Assembly (NCBI GenBank): GCA_020639235.1
Contig: JACKHC010000001.1
Location: forward strand, 2,356,001-2,420,000
Length of the DNA: 64,000 bases
Origin: Phycisphaeraceae bacterium
GTDB lineage: Bacteria > Planctomycetota > Phycisphaerae > Phycisphaerales > UBA1924
Direction: 5' to 3'
Below the pieces are notes generated by a model that had not been told where the DNA came from, did no database searches, and saw only the letters and a list, made by a program, of their open reading frames with translations. Positions 19,375 through 27,258 of the stretch are shown one piece after another. The position numbers were made by a program, and so were the translations under genes. Within the stretch, counting starts at the first letter, position 1; the number at the start of each line of letters is the position of its first letter.

Positions 19375-20261
19375 GGCTTGTTCCGCTCCATGGGACCCGT
19401 CGGGTTGGCGTTGGCCTTGAGCGCCGCCTGCACGCGCTCGAACACCCCCCCGTCCACGATTCCCTCGTGCAGACCCTCGAACGCCTCGCCGTGGTGCGTC
19501 ACCTTCCCGATGTACACCACGTTCGTCAGCATCTTGTACAGCCGGCTCTTCTCGATCGGGTGACCGCCGCGCCGCTTGCCCTTGGCCGTGATCCATTCCT
19601 TCGTCCGCCAGCCCCGCGCATCCAGTTCATCGAGCACCCGCCCCATCGAGTTCAGTTCCAGGTACAGGTTGAAGATCGCGCGGACACGCTCGGCCTCGGC
19701 CTCGTTGACGGTGAGTTGCTGCTTCGCCCGGTCGTAGCCCAGCACCGGCGCGCCCCCCGCCCACTGGCCGCGCCTCCGCGAGGCGGCGATCTTGTCCCGC
19801 GTCCGCTCCGACACGATCTCCCGCTCGAACTGCGCGAACGACAGCAGGATGTTCATCATCAGCTTGCCGTGGGAGTGCACCGTGCTGAACTGCTGCGTCA
19901 CGGAGACGAACATCACCCCACGCTTCTCGAAGAGGTCGATCATCCGCGCGAAGTCCACCAGCGATCGGCTCAAGCGATCGACCTTGTACACCACCACGCA
20001 GTCGACCCTGCCCGCCCCGATGTCGGCGACCAGCCGCCTGAGCGCCGGGCGTTCCATGTTGCCGCCGCTGAAGCCGCCGTCGTCGTAGCGGTCATCGAGA
20101 CACACCCAGCCCTCGGAACGCTGGCTCTCGATGTACGCCTCGCCGCTCTGCCGCTGCGCGTCGAGTGAGTTGAACTCCTGCTCCAGCCCGTCCTCGGAAC
20201 TCTTGCGTGTGTAGATCGCGCAGCGGATCGTGGGTGGCTGCTTCGGCTTAGCCATCGCCAC
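19347..20261 (-). pseudogene. C-terminally truncated large serine recombinase
   Basis: 304 residues against 508 in the intact copy at 57820-59346. The resolvase catalytic domain is complete: the catalytic Ser lies in IYTRKSS near residue 20, with DRLSRS and the FAQFEREIVSERTRDKI helix. The first part of the Recombinase domain follows (GYDRAKQQLTVNEAEAERV, GWRTKEWITAKGKRRGGHP). The zinc ribbon and coiled-coil tail are missing. After PMERNKPGG the reading ends in a Gly/Val tail encoded by the G-tract, stopping in the intergenic repeat. Catalysis of strand cleavage could survive, but attachment-site binding should not. Probably inactive. Confidence 0.85.
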
Positions 20262-20766
20262 CCCCCCGCTCGCCCCCCTTCTTGTTGAGCCCGAAGAAGT
20301 GGAAGCCGTTCCAGGTGGTGCCCGTCACCGCCGTGGCGATCGATGTCAGCGACCGGTACCGCTTGCCCCCCCATTCAAAGCCCTCGGGCAGCACCCGCAC
20401 CACGATCCGAGCGCCCTTGTACACACGCACGATCTCAGCGCCGGGCATCGGCAGCCGCGGGTCACGATCCTGGATGGTCGGTGTGTCAGCACGCGCGATC
20501 TGGCGCGTCACCGTCGTCGGCGGCCGGAACCGCAGATCGCGGTCGTCGGCGATCTCCAGCGCGCGTCTTCGAGCACGCTCGGGCAGGCCGCCCTCTAAGC
20601 GGGCCTGCTCCAGCCACACGACCCGCTTGGTCAGCCAGTCGCGGTTGCCGCTGCTGCAGCGCTCGCCGGTGAGTTGCTCGTAGCGGTCGCGCAACTCGGA
20701 GACGCCCAGCCGCTTCAGATCCGCGAGCAGCGCGGGGACATCAATCGATTGGTCAGTAACACTCAC
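20248..20766 (-). CDS. DUF2924-family protein, partner of the recombinase
   Basis: 172 residues. Matches the intact-element paralogue at 59339-59854 almost throughout: ELRDRYEQLTGERCSSGNRD, WLTKRVVWLEQARLEGGLPE, and a C-terminal part reading VRVLPEGFEWGGKRYRSLTS then IATAVTGTTWNGFHFFGL. DUF2924 genes regularly sit directly upstream of this recombinase type in mobile islands; the biochemical role is not established. The start is a GTG overlapping the TGA of the 65-aa gene (GTGA), and its own end overlaps the recombinase start, so the three are coupled. Looks intact although its partner recombinase is truncated. Confidence 0.85.
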   Translation of the reverse strand: MSVTDQSIDVPALLADLKRLGVSELRDRYEQLTGERCSSGNRDWLTKRVVWLEQARLEGGLPERARRRALEIADDRDLRFRPPTTVTRQIARADTPTIQDRDPRLPMPGAEIVRVYKGARIVVRVLPEGFEWGGKRYRSLTSIATAVTGTTWNGFHFFGLNKKGGERGGGDG

Positions 20767-20960
20767 GCCCGGCCTCCTTCGTCAACGCCCATCAGGGCGG
20801 AAGGCCGGACATCAATCAAGTCATGCTGTTGCGGAAGGGGGTCGTCGGCGAACCGCGCCTCCTCACTCAGCCGGCGGCACGCCTCGGACAGCAGGTCGGC
20901 CAGTTCGGCCACATCTGAGAGCGACGGCCCGCGGTCCGGGCCGAGATTGTGTTGAGCCAT
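20763..20960 (-). CDS. Small conserved ORF of the recombinase cassette
   Basis: 65 residues. The core SLSDVAELADLLSEACRRLS and the tail LPQQHDLIDVRP..LMGVDEGGRA are repeated in the 59851-60045 paralogue, so the reading is conserved between two cassette copies, which argues for a real protein. No motif was recognised; it may be a small DNA-binding or assembly factor. First gene of the cassette on the minus strand. Confidence 0.7.
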   Translation of the reverse strand: MAQHNLGPDRGPSLSDVAELADLLSEACRRLSEEARFADDPLPQQHDLIDVRPSALMGVDEGGRA

Positions 20961-21048
20961 GATTGTCCATCAATGCGAATGATCGAACTCATAAACGGCC
21001 TCCCTTGAGAGGTAGATGGAGTTGAGGGCAAAGCCACGACATTCGACG

Positions 21049-21115
21049 TGAGCAATCAGATACCAATAGATGCACCGTCTGCGCCGCGACCGGTCGGGGA
21101 ATGTTCGAGATCGGG
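21049..21115. repeat. Conserved 66-bp outer sequence of the recombinase cassette
   Basis: The stretch from GAGCAATCAGATACC to GGAATGTTCGAGATCGG matches 60122-60187 with few changes, while the 90-110 bases between it and the small ORF do not match. That pattern suits a conserved element end or regulatory site. The rest of this 336-base gene-free region (to 21296) shows nothing else recognisable. Confidence 0.6.
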
Positions 21116-21305
21116 CGCAGATTCTTCGAGGGAGGTTGTGGGCCGGAGTCGACCGCCTGTGCCGTCTTAAGCGGCCAAGCGAGCCACAATTCGATGTCGA
21201 TGCATCCTGTGGCATCTCCATGTCACGCTCCATGAGGGGAATTCTGTTGAGGGCTGCATCGATCGGCCCTAACTTCAATGGGTCAACCCTGGAGACATGC
21301 CCCCC

Positions 21306-24300
21306 ATGCTCGTGAACTCGAAAGCACTTGTAATACTTGGCCTACTCTCGTTCTGCCTGCCGCCAGCCACGGCACTGGCCGGTGCATCAACACGCTATGT
21401 CGACGACGACGCCGCGCCAGGCGGCGACGGGCTTTCGTGGGCCACCGCCTACGACACGATCGAGGATGCGCTCGACGAACTGCCCGTCGCTACACCGCCG
21501 GTCACCGAAATCCGTGTCGCGCAAGGTGTCTACACGCCCGACCGAGGCACAGGCGATCGCACGCTCTCCTACATCGTTGACGGCCCCGGAGGCGTGGCCA
21601 TCCAAGGGGGCTTTGCCGGGCTCGGCGCTCCCGACCCAGACGCACGCGATACAGCAATATTTGTCACCCGACTCACCGCCGATCTATTGGGTAACGACAC
21701 GGATGACACCTCAACGAAACTCGACAACTCCCACCAGATCATGCGGTGCCTGGCGGCCTGCACGGTTTCGGGGTTGCGTTTCGAGAGTGCGTACAGCCGA
21801 GACAACGACAGCGTGATCATCAGCGGAGGAGCGATCCTCGTTCTCTCAGACGGCGTGCGGATCGAGCGGTGCGATTTTTCATCGCTACAGGCACGCCGCG
21901 GCGGCGCGGTCGCCACGCTGGATCTGCTGGGCACCCTGACCATCTCCGAGTGCGACTTTTCGGGGAATATCGCCACTGGCGGCGGCGGGGCGATCTATAT
22001 GGATGGCCAATCGGGAGACGCTCCCGGCGCCGTGCTGCGGCTCGGCCATTCCAGGCTCTGCATGAACCGATCCGAAACCGGTACAGGCGGCGCTCTGGCC
22101 ACCTATTCCGCCGGCGCTCAGATCACGAACTGTGCATTCCTCGGCAACATCACGGATGGTCCGGCGGGAGGAGCGGCCTACATTTACAAAAACGGCGCCG
22201 TCCAGCTGCTCAACAACTGTCTGATCGCGGGCAACACCTGCCTGAACGGCGTCGGCGGCGGCGTATATGGCTCGACGATCGACGAGATGAACAACTGCAT
22301 CATCCTTGAGAACCGAGACGCTTCGGGCACAAATATTAGCGCACAGGTTTACTGCCAGATTGTTGCACAAGCCCGAAACAACTGCATCCCCGGCTGGCCG
22401 CTTCGCCCATTCGAAGTGACGAACAACATCGGGAACATCAATACATCCCCCCGACTCATCGACGGAGACGGACCCGACGACATATGGGGGACATCCGATG
22501 ACGACATCCGACTGCGTGCCAACTCGCCCTGCATCGATGCCGGCACGGATCGCCTCTTGTATGACCGGGCCGACTACGACCATGATGGCACGATCGGCGA
22601 ACCCCCGCCTGTCGACCTGAACGGACAGGCGCGCTTCTTGGACGATGCGCTGGCGTCGAATACGGGATCGCAGAACTTCTGGGGACTCGGGCCGATCGAT
22701 ATCGGCCCCACCGAGTACCAAGCGGACTGCGATAACAACCTCGTCATCGATAGCGCCCAGATTCTTGCGGACGCAACGCTCGATCTCGATCAAACCGGCG
22801 TACTGGACAGCTGCGAACCGTTTATTGACTGCAACAACAATGGCATTCGCGACTCACTCGACATCCTTCTCGGCGACTCGATGGACTGCAACGGGGATGG
22901 CGTCCCGGACGAATGCAGTATCGCGGCCGGAACGAGCGTCGACCTGAATATCAACGGCGTGCCCGACGAGTGTGAGCACATCATAATTTATGTGAATGAC
23001 GACGCAGACGAGGACGGAGATGGGCGCACATGGTCGACCGCGCATCGCTCCCTAGGCACCGCGCTCGAGCACGCGCGTCGGCAACAGATCCCACCGACCA
23101 TTCGCATCGCGGGCGGGACATTCCGCCCCGAGGCGGAAGGCGAGGGCTCCATCGTCACTTTCCGCATTCCGGCGGGCACGGCCCTCGAAGGTGGGTACGC
23201 GGGCACCGAAAGCGATCCGGACCTCCGTGATTTCGCTCTGTACGCCTCGGTGCTCGACGCTGATCTCAACGGAGATGACGACGAGGGGCTTTTCACGGAC
23301 AACGCCGCGCAACTCGTCATCTGCGAGGGCGTGGGAGAGACGATCACTCTCTCCGGGCTGCAACTCCGGGGGGCATGGCTTGACACTCGCGAGATCCCGT
23401 GGCTTGCCGGAGCGCTTTGGCTCGCAAGGGCGAATCTGGATGTCTCGGACTGTCGATTCACGGACAATCTCGGTCGGTACGCCGGCGCGATCGCGATCGA
23501 CAGTCCGTTTTCTCATCCTCCGGTGGTCAATACCTCCGTCCGCGTACAGCGATCCACCTTCGAACAGAACGAAGGGCTCATCAGCGCGGGCGGAATCGCG
23601 GCTTGGTATAGCGACGTCGAGGTGGAGGAATGCGCTTTCCTGCACAATACCGGGTTGTCGGCGGGTGGTATTCATGCCTCGACAAGGTCATCGCTCGTCG
23701 TCAATCGCTCCCGATTCATGCAGAATACCGGTGAGGTGGCGGGTGCGGTCCGCGGGAGCGCGGCGGTCACGAACATCGGCGTCCAGCTCTATAACTGCCT
23801 TTGCTTGGCCAACACGGGCCTTGAAGGCTCACTCACCGTCGAGCCTGCCGCGCTCGTTATGGACTACGGCACATCGGGAACAACCCCGGCGAAGTTCATC
23901 GTCGAGAGTTGCACAATCTTCGGCAGCGATCCGGGCGCGGTAAGCGCTCGCGGCGCGACAATCCGCAACACGATCATATGGGACAACGAGCAAGCCATTT
24001 TCGTCGGCGCCGCACCCGAGGTCCTCTCGGTAAGCGGCTCGATCTTCGAGAACAGTTCCGTCTCCGGAGTGCCCGGCTTCGACCCAGAGTTCGTGGATCC
24101 ACTTGGACCCGACCTCGTGCCCAGATCGGGCGATGAAGACCTGAGTCTGTCGCCGGGGTCACCGGCGATTGACTGGGGGCGGAATCTCGTCGCGAACCCC
24201 AATCATCTCGTCGATCTCCTTGGGAATGACCGGTTCGTAAATGACTGCGCGACGCCGGACAATGGCGATCCGGGAGCATTTGACGCAATTATCGATCCGG

Positions 24301-24506
24301 GCGCCTACGAGTTTCAAGCCGCCCCACTCTCCGGGGATGTCACCGCCGATGGACTCGTTGATGTTGACGACCTCAATGAGATTCTGAGCGTCTGGAACTC
24401 ATCAGTCGGCGTCGGAGATCCACGCGACCTCGCCGGCAACGATGGGCTGATCACTGTTGACGACCTGAATGTAGTATTGGGTAACTGGGGTGTCGAGTGC
24501 CTCTGA
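21306..24506 (+). CDS. Secreted double beta-helix protein with dockerin-like tag
   Basis: 1066 residues from ATG 21306, which opens a clean signal peptide (MLVNSKALVILGLLSFCL); ATG 21297 is three codons earlier with GGAG too close. Two right-handed parallel beta-helix units each open with a shared entry motif (RYVDDDAAPGGDGLSWATAY near residue 29 and IYVNDDADEDGDGRTWSTAH near 560). They are joined by Asp/Asn-rich calcium repeats of thrombospondin-3 type (DCNNNGIRDS, DCNGDGVPDEC). The C-terminus is a dockerin-like pair (DGLVDVDDLNEILSVW, DGLITVDDLNVVLGNWG) ending EC-Leu. Extracellular; polysaccharide contact is plausible but no lyase site was found. Next gene starts 40 bases on. Confidence 0.85.
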   Translation: MLVNSKALVILGLLSFCLPPATALAGASTRYVDDDAAPGGDGLSWATAYDTIEDALDELPVATPPVTEIRVAQGVYTPDRGTGDRTLSYIVDGPGGVAIQGGFAGLGAPDPDARDTAIFVTRLTADLLGNDTDDTSTKLDNSHQIMRCLAACTVSGLRFESAYSRDNDSVIISGGAILVLSDGVRIERCDFSSLQARRGGAVATLDLLGTLTISECDFSGNIATGGGGAIYMDGQSGDAPGAVLRLGHSRLCMNRSETGTGGALATYSAGAQITNCAFLGNITDGPAGGAAYIYKNGAVQLLNNCLIAGNTCLNGVGGGVYGSTIDEMNNCIILENRDASGTNISAQVYCQIVAQARNNCIPGWPLRPFEVTNNIGNINTSPRLIDGDGPDDIWGTSDDDIRLRANSPCIDAGTDRLLYDRADYDHDGTIGEPPPVDLNGQARFLDDALASNTGSQNFWGLGPIDIGPTEYQADCDNNLVIDSAQILADATLDLDQTGVLDSCEPFIDCNNNGIRDSLDILLGDSMDCNGDGVPDECSIAAGTSVDLNINGVPDECEHIIIYVNDDADEDGDGRTWSTAHRSLGTALEHARRQQIPPTIRIAGGTFRPEAEGEGSIVTFRIPAGTALEGGYAGTESDPDLRDFALYASVLDADLNGDDDEGLFTDNAAQLVICEGVGETITLSGLQLRGAWLDTREIPWLAGALWLARANLDVSDCRFTDNLGRYAGAIAIDSPFSHPPVVNTSVRVQRSTFEQNEGLISAGGIAAWYSDVEVEECAFLHNTGLSAGGIHASTRSSLVVNRSRFMQNTGEVAGAVRGSAAVTNIGVQLYNCLCLANTGLEGSLTVEPAALVMDYGTSGTTPAKFIVESCTIFGSDPGAVSARGATIRNTIIWDNEQAIFVGAAPEVLSVSGSIFENSSVSGVPGFDPEFVDPLGPDLVPRSGDEDLSLSPGSPAIDWGRNLVANPNHLVDLLGNDRFVNDCATPDNGDPGAFDAIIDPGAYEFQAAPLSGDVTADGLVDVDDLNEILSVWNSSVGVGDPRDLAGNDGLITVDDLNVVLGNWGVECL

Positions 24507-24548
24507 GGTAGTTGGGTGGCAATCGGCCTTGTACTTGAGGTTATGTAT

Positions 24549-26948
24549 ATGCAGATCGCCAATCGCTTTGCTCGATCTTGCTGCTCCTTGGTCGTTGCTT
24601 CGATGTGCGTACAACCCACGCTCGCATCCGGATGCATGCAGCCAGACTTTTCGCATGCCAAGGTGGATCTCCGCAGCCCCGGCGGGAATAACGCATACGC
24701 CGTCGAATTCGGTGATCTCAATCACGACGGACTGAGTGACCTTGTTGTCGCGAACTTCGCCGAGAACACGATCGGTATCCGATTGCGCCAAACGCGCGGT
24801 CCCTGGTACGGTCAGGAACAGCGCTTTCTGTTCGCGCCAAACGCCTTCGGCATGACGGTAGCAGATATCAACGGAGACGGATCGAACGACATTGCAGCGT
24901 TTCTGGGCACAGGGATGATCTGGGCGTCCGGCCAGGGTGACGGCACGGTCTCCTTCCCCTTGTTTGTGCCACTCGGATCAAACCTGCGCGATGCGCTCGT
25001 AGCCGACATCAACCAAGACGGCCACTTGGACCTGATTGGTTCGGACGCCTCTGGATCACTCGAGCGTACCCTGATTATCCGTCTCGGCGCCGGAGGAGGA
25101 ACATTTACCACCGCGGTCACTCTCGGGCAGGCCTTGATGACAACGGTTGCGCAGCAACTCATAACCTGTGATACCAACGGAGATCATCTCATTGATATCG
25201 CACTAATGGACCACACGGTGAGTGTAAACTCCGATCGTGTAGTCGCTGTGATTCTAGGGGGCCCTAATGCATCCTTCGGACCAGTGAGCACGACCATCGT
25301 CGAGAGCGGCTTCAGCCCGATCGGTTTGGTTGATATCGACGGCGATGGTCGCGATGATCTGGCATTGGATCACCCGATCGCCACCGAGGAACACTCTCGC
25401 GGCATCTATTGGCGTGCAAGCGACGGTATCAGTTTTGACTCGAACACGCAGTTGCTATCTGCGACGTTTGCCAGTGTGAGTAATGTGGCCAACAACGATC
25501 TCGACGACGACGGACGGAACGACATCATAGTGACCGACAACTTCAACGCGTTCGCATGGACTAAGACCGGACTCGGTGGTTCCCTACTACTTGATGATGG
25601 GCTGCAGAATTCCGGCGCGCAACTAACGCTCAGTGACTTCGATAATGACGGCGATATTGATCTGTTCCTACATGATCATTTGCGGGGAGTCTTCCATTTA
25701 TGGGAAGGCGAGGACGGTTTCGATGGCCGTCAGATTGAGAACTCGGGGCCAGCTCAAACAATCGTAGCGACCGATCTGGACCTTGACGGAGATACGGATT
25801 TCGTGACCATGATCAATGACGGCGTCAACGAATGGACACTTACGATTCTCCGTGCCGATACAGTCGGAGAGTATCACGCGACATCTCATGTCATTAGTGG
25901 GTTCGTCGCATTCGATCTTTACTCGGCGGATCTCAATGGAGACGGTATCGGTGATTACATGATCGGTGCCATTGGCGAAGAAAGCGGCATGCTGATGGGA
26001 CTAAGCGATGGCGCAGGCGGTTTCATACCGCCAATGTTTATCTCGATTCCTTACCAGAAGAGTGTTTTTAATGACTACGCCTTGCATTTTGCGACTGCGG
26101 ATTTCGATCATGACGGCTTCATCGACATCGTCGCATTGACCGACTCTGATGCGCATATACTCCGAGGCATAGGTGGGGGAAGGTTTCTTCCCTCAGATCC
26201 GATCGACTTCCCTGAAGAGGTTGAACCGTTCAGCGCCATGAGTATGGACGCGGACAATGACGGCAATCCTGATGTGCTCTTCGTCGGTGGGGAGGGGGGC
26301 ATCGGTGTGCTCTACGGAACTGGGGAAGGCAGTTTCTTGCCACCGCAACTTATCCCGTCATCGATGTCGTTCTTTTATAGTCTTCGGGCTGCTGATGTGA
26401 CAGGCGATTGCAAGACTGACCTCATCGCGGGCGGAGTCGATGGAGGTGTCCTCTTCGAGTCTGACCTGGCAGGCAACTGGTTCGAGTCGCTAACTTGGTC
26501 AAACGACCCAGTAAACTCACTTGAAGCCAAAGATCTGACGGGCGATGGCGTCGCAGATATCGCGTTCTATGGCATCGTCAGCGGTCTCACGGAGCTCATC
26601 ATCACCGGTCCCATCGACGGTACCGAGTGTGATGCCGTGTGGTTCGGGGGGTACTCGCGTCGCCTATACCACGATGTCACCGGAGACGGTCTAGTTGATC
26701 GCATTACCGCAGGTGGGGGTATGACAGGCGTTCCGATTAGTGTGTCGGTGAATCAAGGCGTTCCTCGATGCGCCGGTGACCTGGACGGTGATGGCGAAGT
26801 GTCATCAGATGATCTCAACGCGCTACTATCTCGATGGGGCGAACCGGTCGATCCAGGTTGCCCACTCAACGCCAATAATATGAACGACGTGGTCGATGTC
26901 GACGATCTCAATGTCGTCCTCGCCAACTTCGGCGTGACCTGTTCCTGA
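24549..26948 (+). CDS. Secreted FG-GAP/VCBS-repeat protein with dockerin-like tag
   Basis: 799 residues. ATG 24549 is preferred because GAGG lies eight bases before it; ATG 24543 and GTG 24516 are in frame. After the signal peptide come many FG-GAP/VCBS calcium-loop repeats (DLNHDGLSDLVV, DINGDGSNDIAAF, DINQDGHLDLIG, DIDGDGRDDLAL, DLDLDGDTDFVT), forming a beta-propeller like an integrin alpha subunit. The C-terminus has the dockerin-like pair (DGEVSSDDLNALLSRWG, NDVVDVDDLNVVLANFG) ending TC-Ser. Likely cotranscribed with the beta-helix gene 42 bases upstream. An extracellular binding role is inferred. Confidence 0.85.
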   Translation: MQIANRFARSCCSLVVASMCVQPTLASGCMQPDFSHAKVDLRSPGGNNAYAVEFGDLNHDGLSDLVVANFAENTIGIRLRQTRGPWYGQEQRFLFAPNAFGMTVADINGDGSNDIAAFLGTGMIWASGQGDGTVSFPLFVPLGSNLRDALVADINQDGHLDLIGSDASGSLERTLIIRLGAGGGTFTTAVTLGQALMTTVAQQLITCDTNGDHLIDIALMDHTVSVNSDRVVAVILGGPNASFGPVSTTIVESGFSPIGLVDIDGDGRDDLALDHPIATEEHSRGIYWRASDGISFDSNTQLLSATFASVSNVANNDLDDDGRNDIIVTDNFNAFAWTKTGLGGSLLLDDGLQNSGAQLTLSDFDNDGDIDLFLHDHLRGVFHLWEGEDGFDGRQIENSGPAQTIVATDLDLDGDTDFVTMINDGVNEWTLTILRADTVGEYHATSHVISGFVAFDLYSADLNGDGIGDYMIGAIGEESGMLMGLSDGAGGFIPPMFISIPYQKSVFNDYALHFATADFDHDGFIDIVALTDSDAHILRGIGGGRFLPSDPIDFPEEVEPFSAMSMDADNDGNPDVLFVGGEGGIGVLYGTGEGSFLPPQLIPSSMSFFYSLRAADVTGDCKTDLIAGGVDGGVLFESDLAGNWFESLTWSNDPVNSLEAKDLTGDGVADIAFYGIVSGLTELIITGPIDGTECDAVWFGGYSRRLYHDVTGDGLVDRITAGGGMTGVPISVSVNQGVPRCAGDLDGDGEVSSDDLNALLSRWGEPVDPGCPLNANNMNDVVDVDDLNVVLANFGVTCS

Positions 26949-26987
26949 ACCCACAGCGGCATCCATCACACACAGTGCCTCTCATCA

Positions 26988-27006
26988 CGGACGCCCCCGG
27001 CGTCCG
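26988..27006 (+). terminator. Hairpin terminator after the FG-GAP gene
   Basis: Perfect 8-bp stem CGGACGCC / GGCGTCCG with a three-base loop, followed by CTTTCTTT, 39 bases after the stop. It forms the left end of repeat copy C. Confidence 0.75.
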
Positions 27007-27183
27007 CTTTCTTTGCGCCCGTTAACCCCCGTCCCCCTTAACCCCAGAGTGCGAGAGTCTGAGAGTTCGCGCCAACCGGTCGGTTCACACCAGCGCCCCC
27101 TATCACCCTCGCCCATTCGCGTCCCCCACTCACGACCCCCAATCCCCGCCCGCAACGCCCGATTCCGCCCCCATCCATCAACG

Positions 27184-27213
27184 AAAAAACGCCCCGGAAC
27201 TCGTCCGGAGCGT
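27184..27213 (-). terminator. Orphan minus-strand terminator hairpin within copy C
   Basis: Same ten-base stem, loop and six-T tract as at 185-214 and 33588-33617, but no minus-strand gene lies upstream of it. It sits 46 bases before the ATG of the first phosphoesterase gene, in what should be that gene's leader. Confidence 0.6.
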
Positions 27214-27258
27214 CGTGAACTCCTGCAATACACGGCTCTCTTCGGCGTTCGGCCGGCC

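Larger units (their letters stand above)
19347..21115 (-). mobile_element. Remnant copy of the serine-recombinase/DUF2924 cassette
   Basis: The segment repeats, in the same order and orientation, the left end of the element at 58.46-60.19 kb: 66-bp outer sequence, small ORF, DUF2924 gene, recombinase. Homology stops inside the recombinase at a C-tract (19374 here, about 58458 there). Everything downstream of that point in the intact element is missing. DNA identity is high over long blocks by eye but was not computed. Confidence 0.85.
26988..27222. repeat. Intergenic G-quadruplex/terminator repeat, copy C
   Basis: The most complete copy: left hairpin, C-runs at 27018-27020, 27026-27030, 27033-27037 and 27042-27045, the AGAGTCTGAGAGTTCGCGCC block, and the minus-strand terminator. 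It is close to copy A along its whole length. Both neighbouring genes are on the plus strand, so the minus-strand terminator has no gene to end. Confidence 0.8.
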
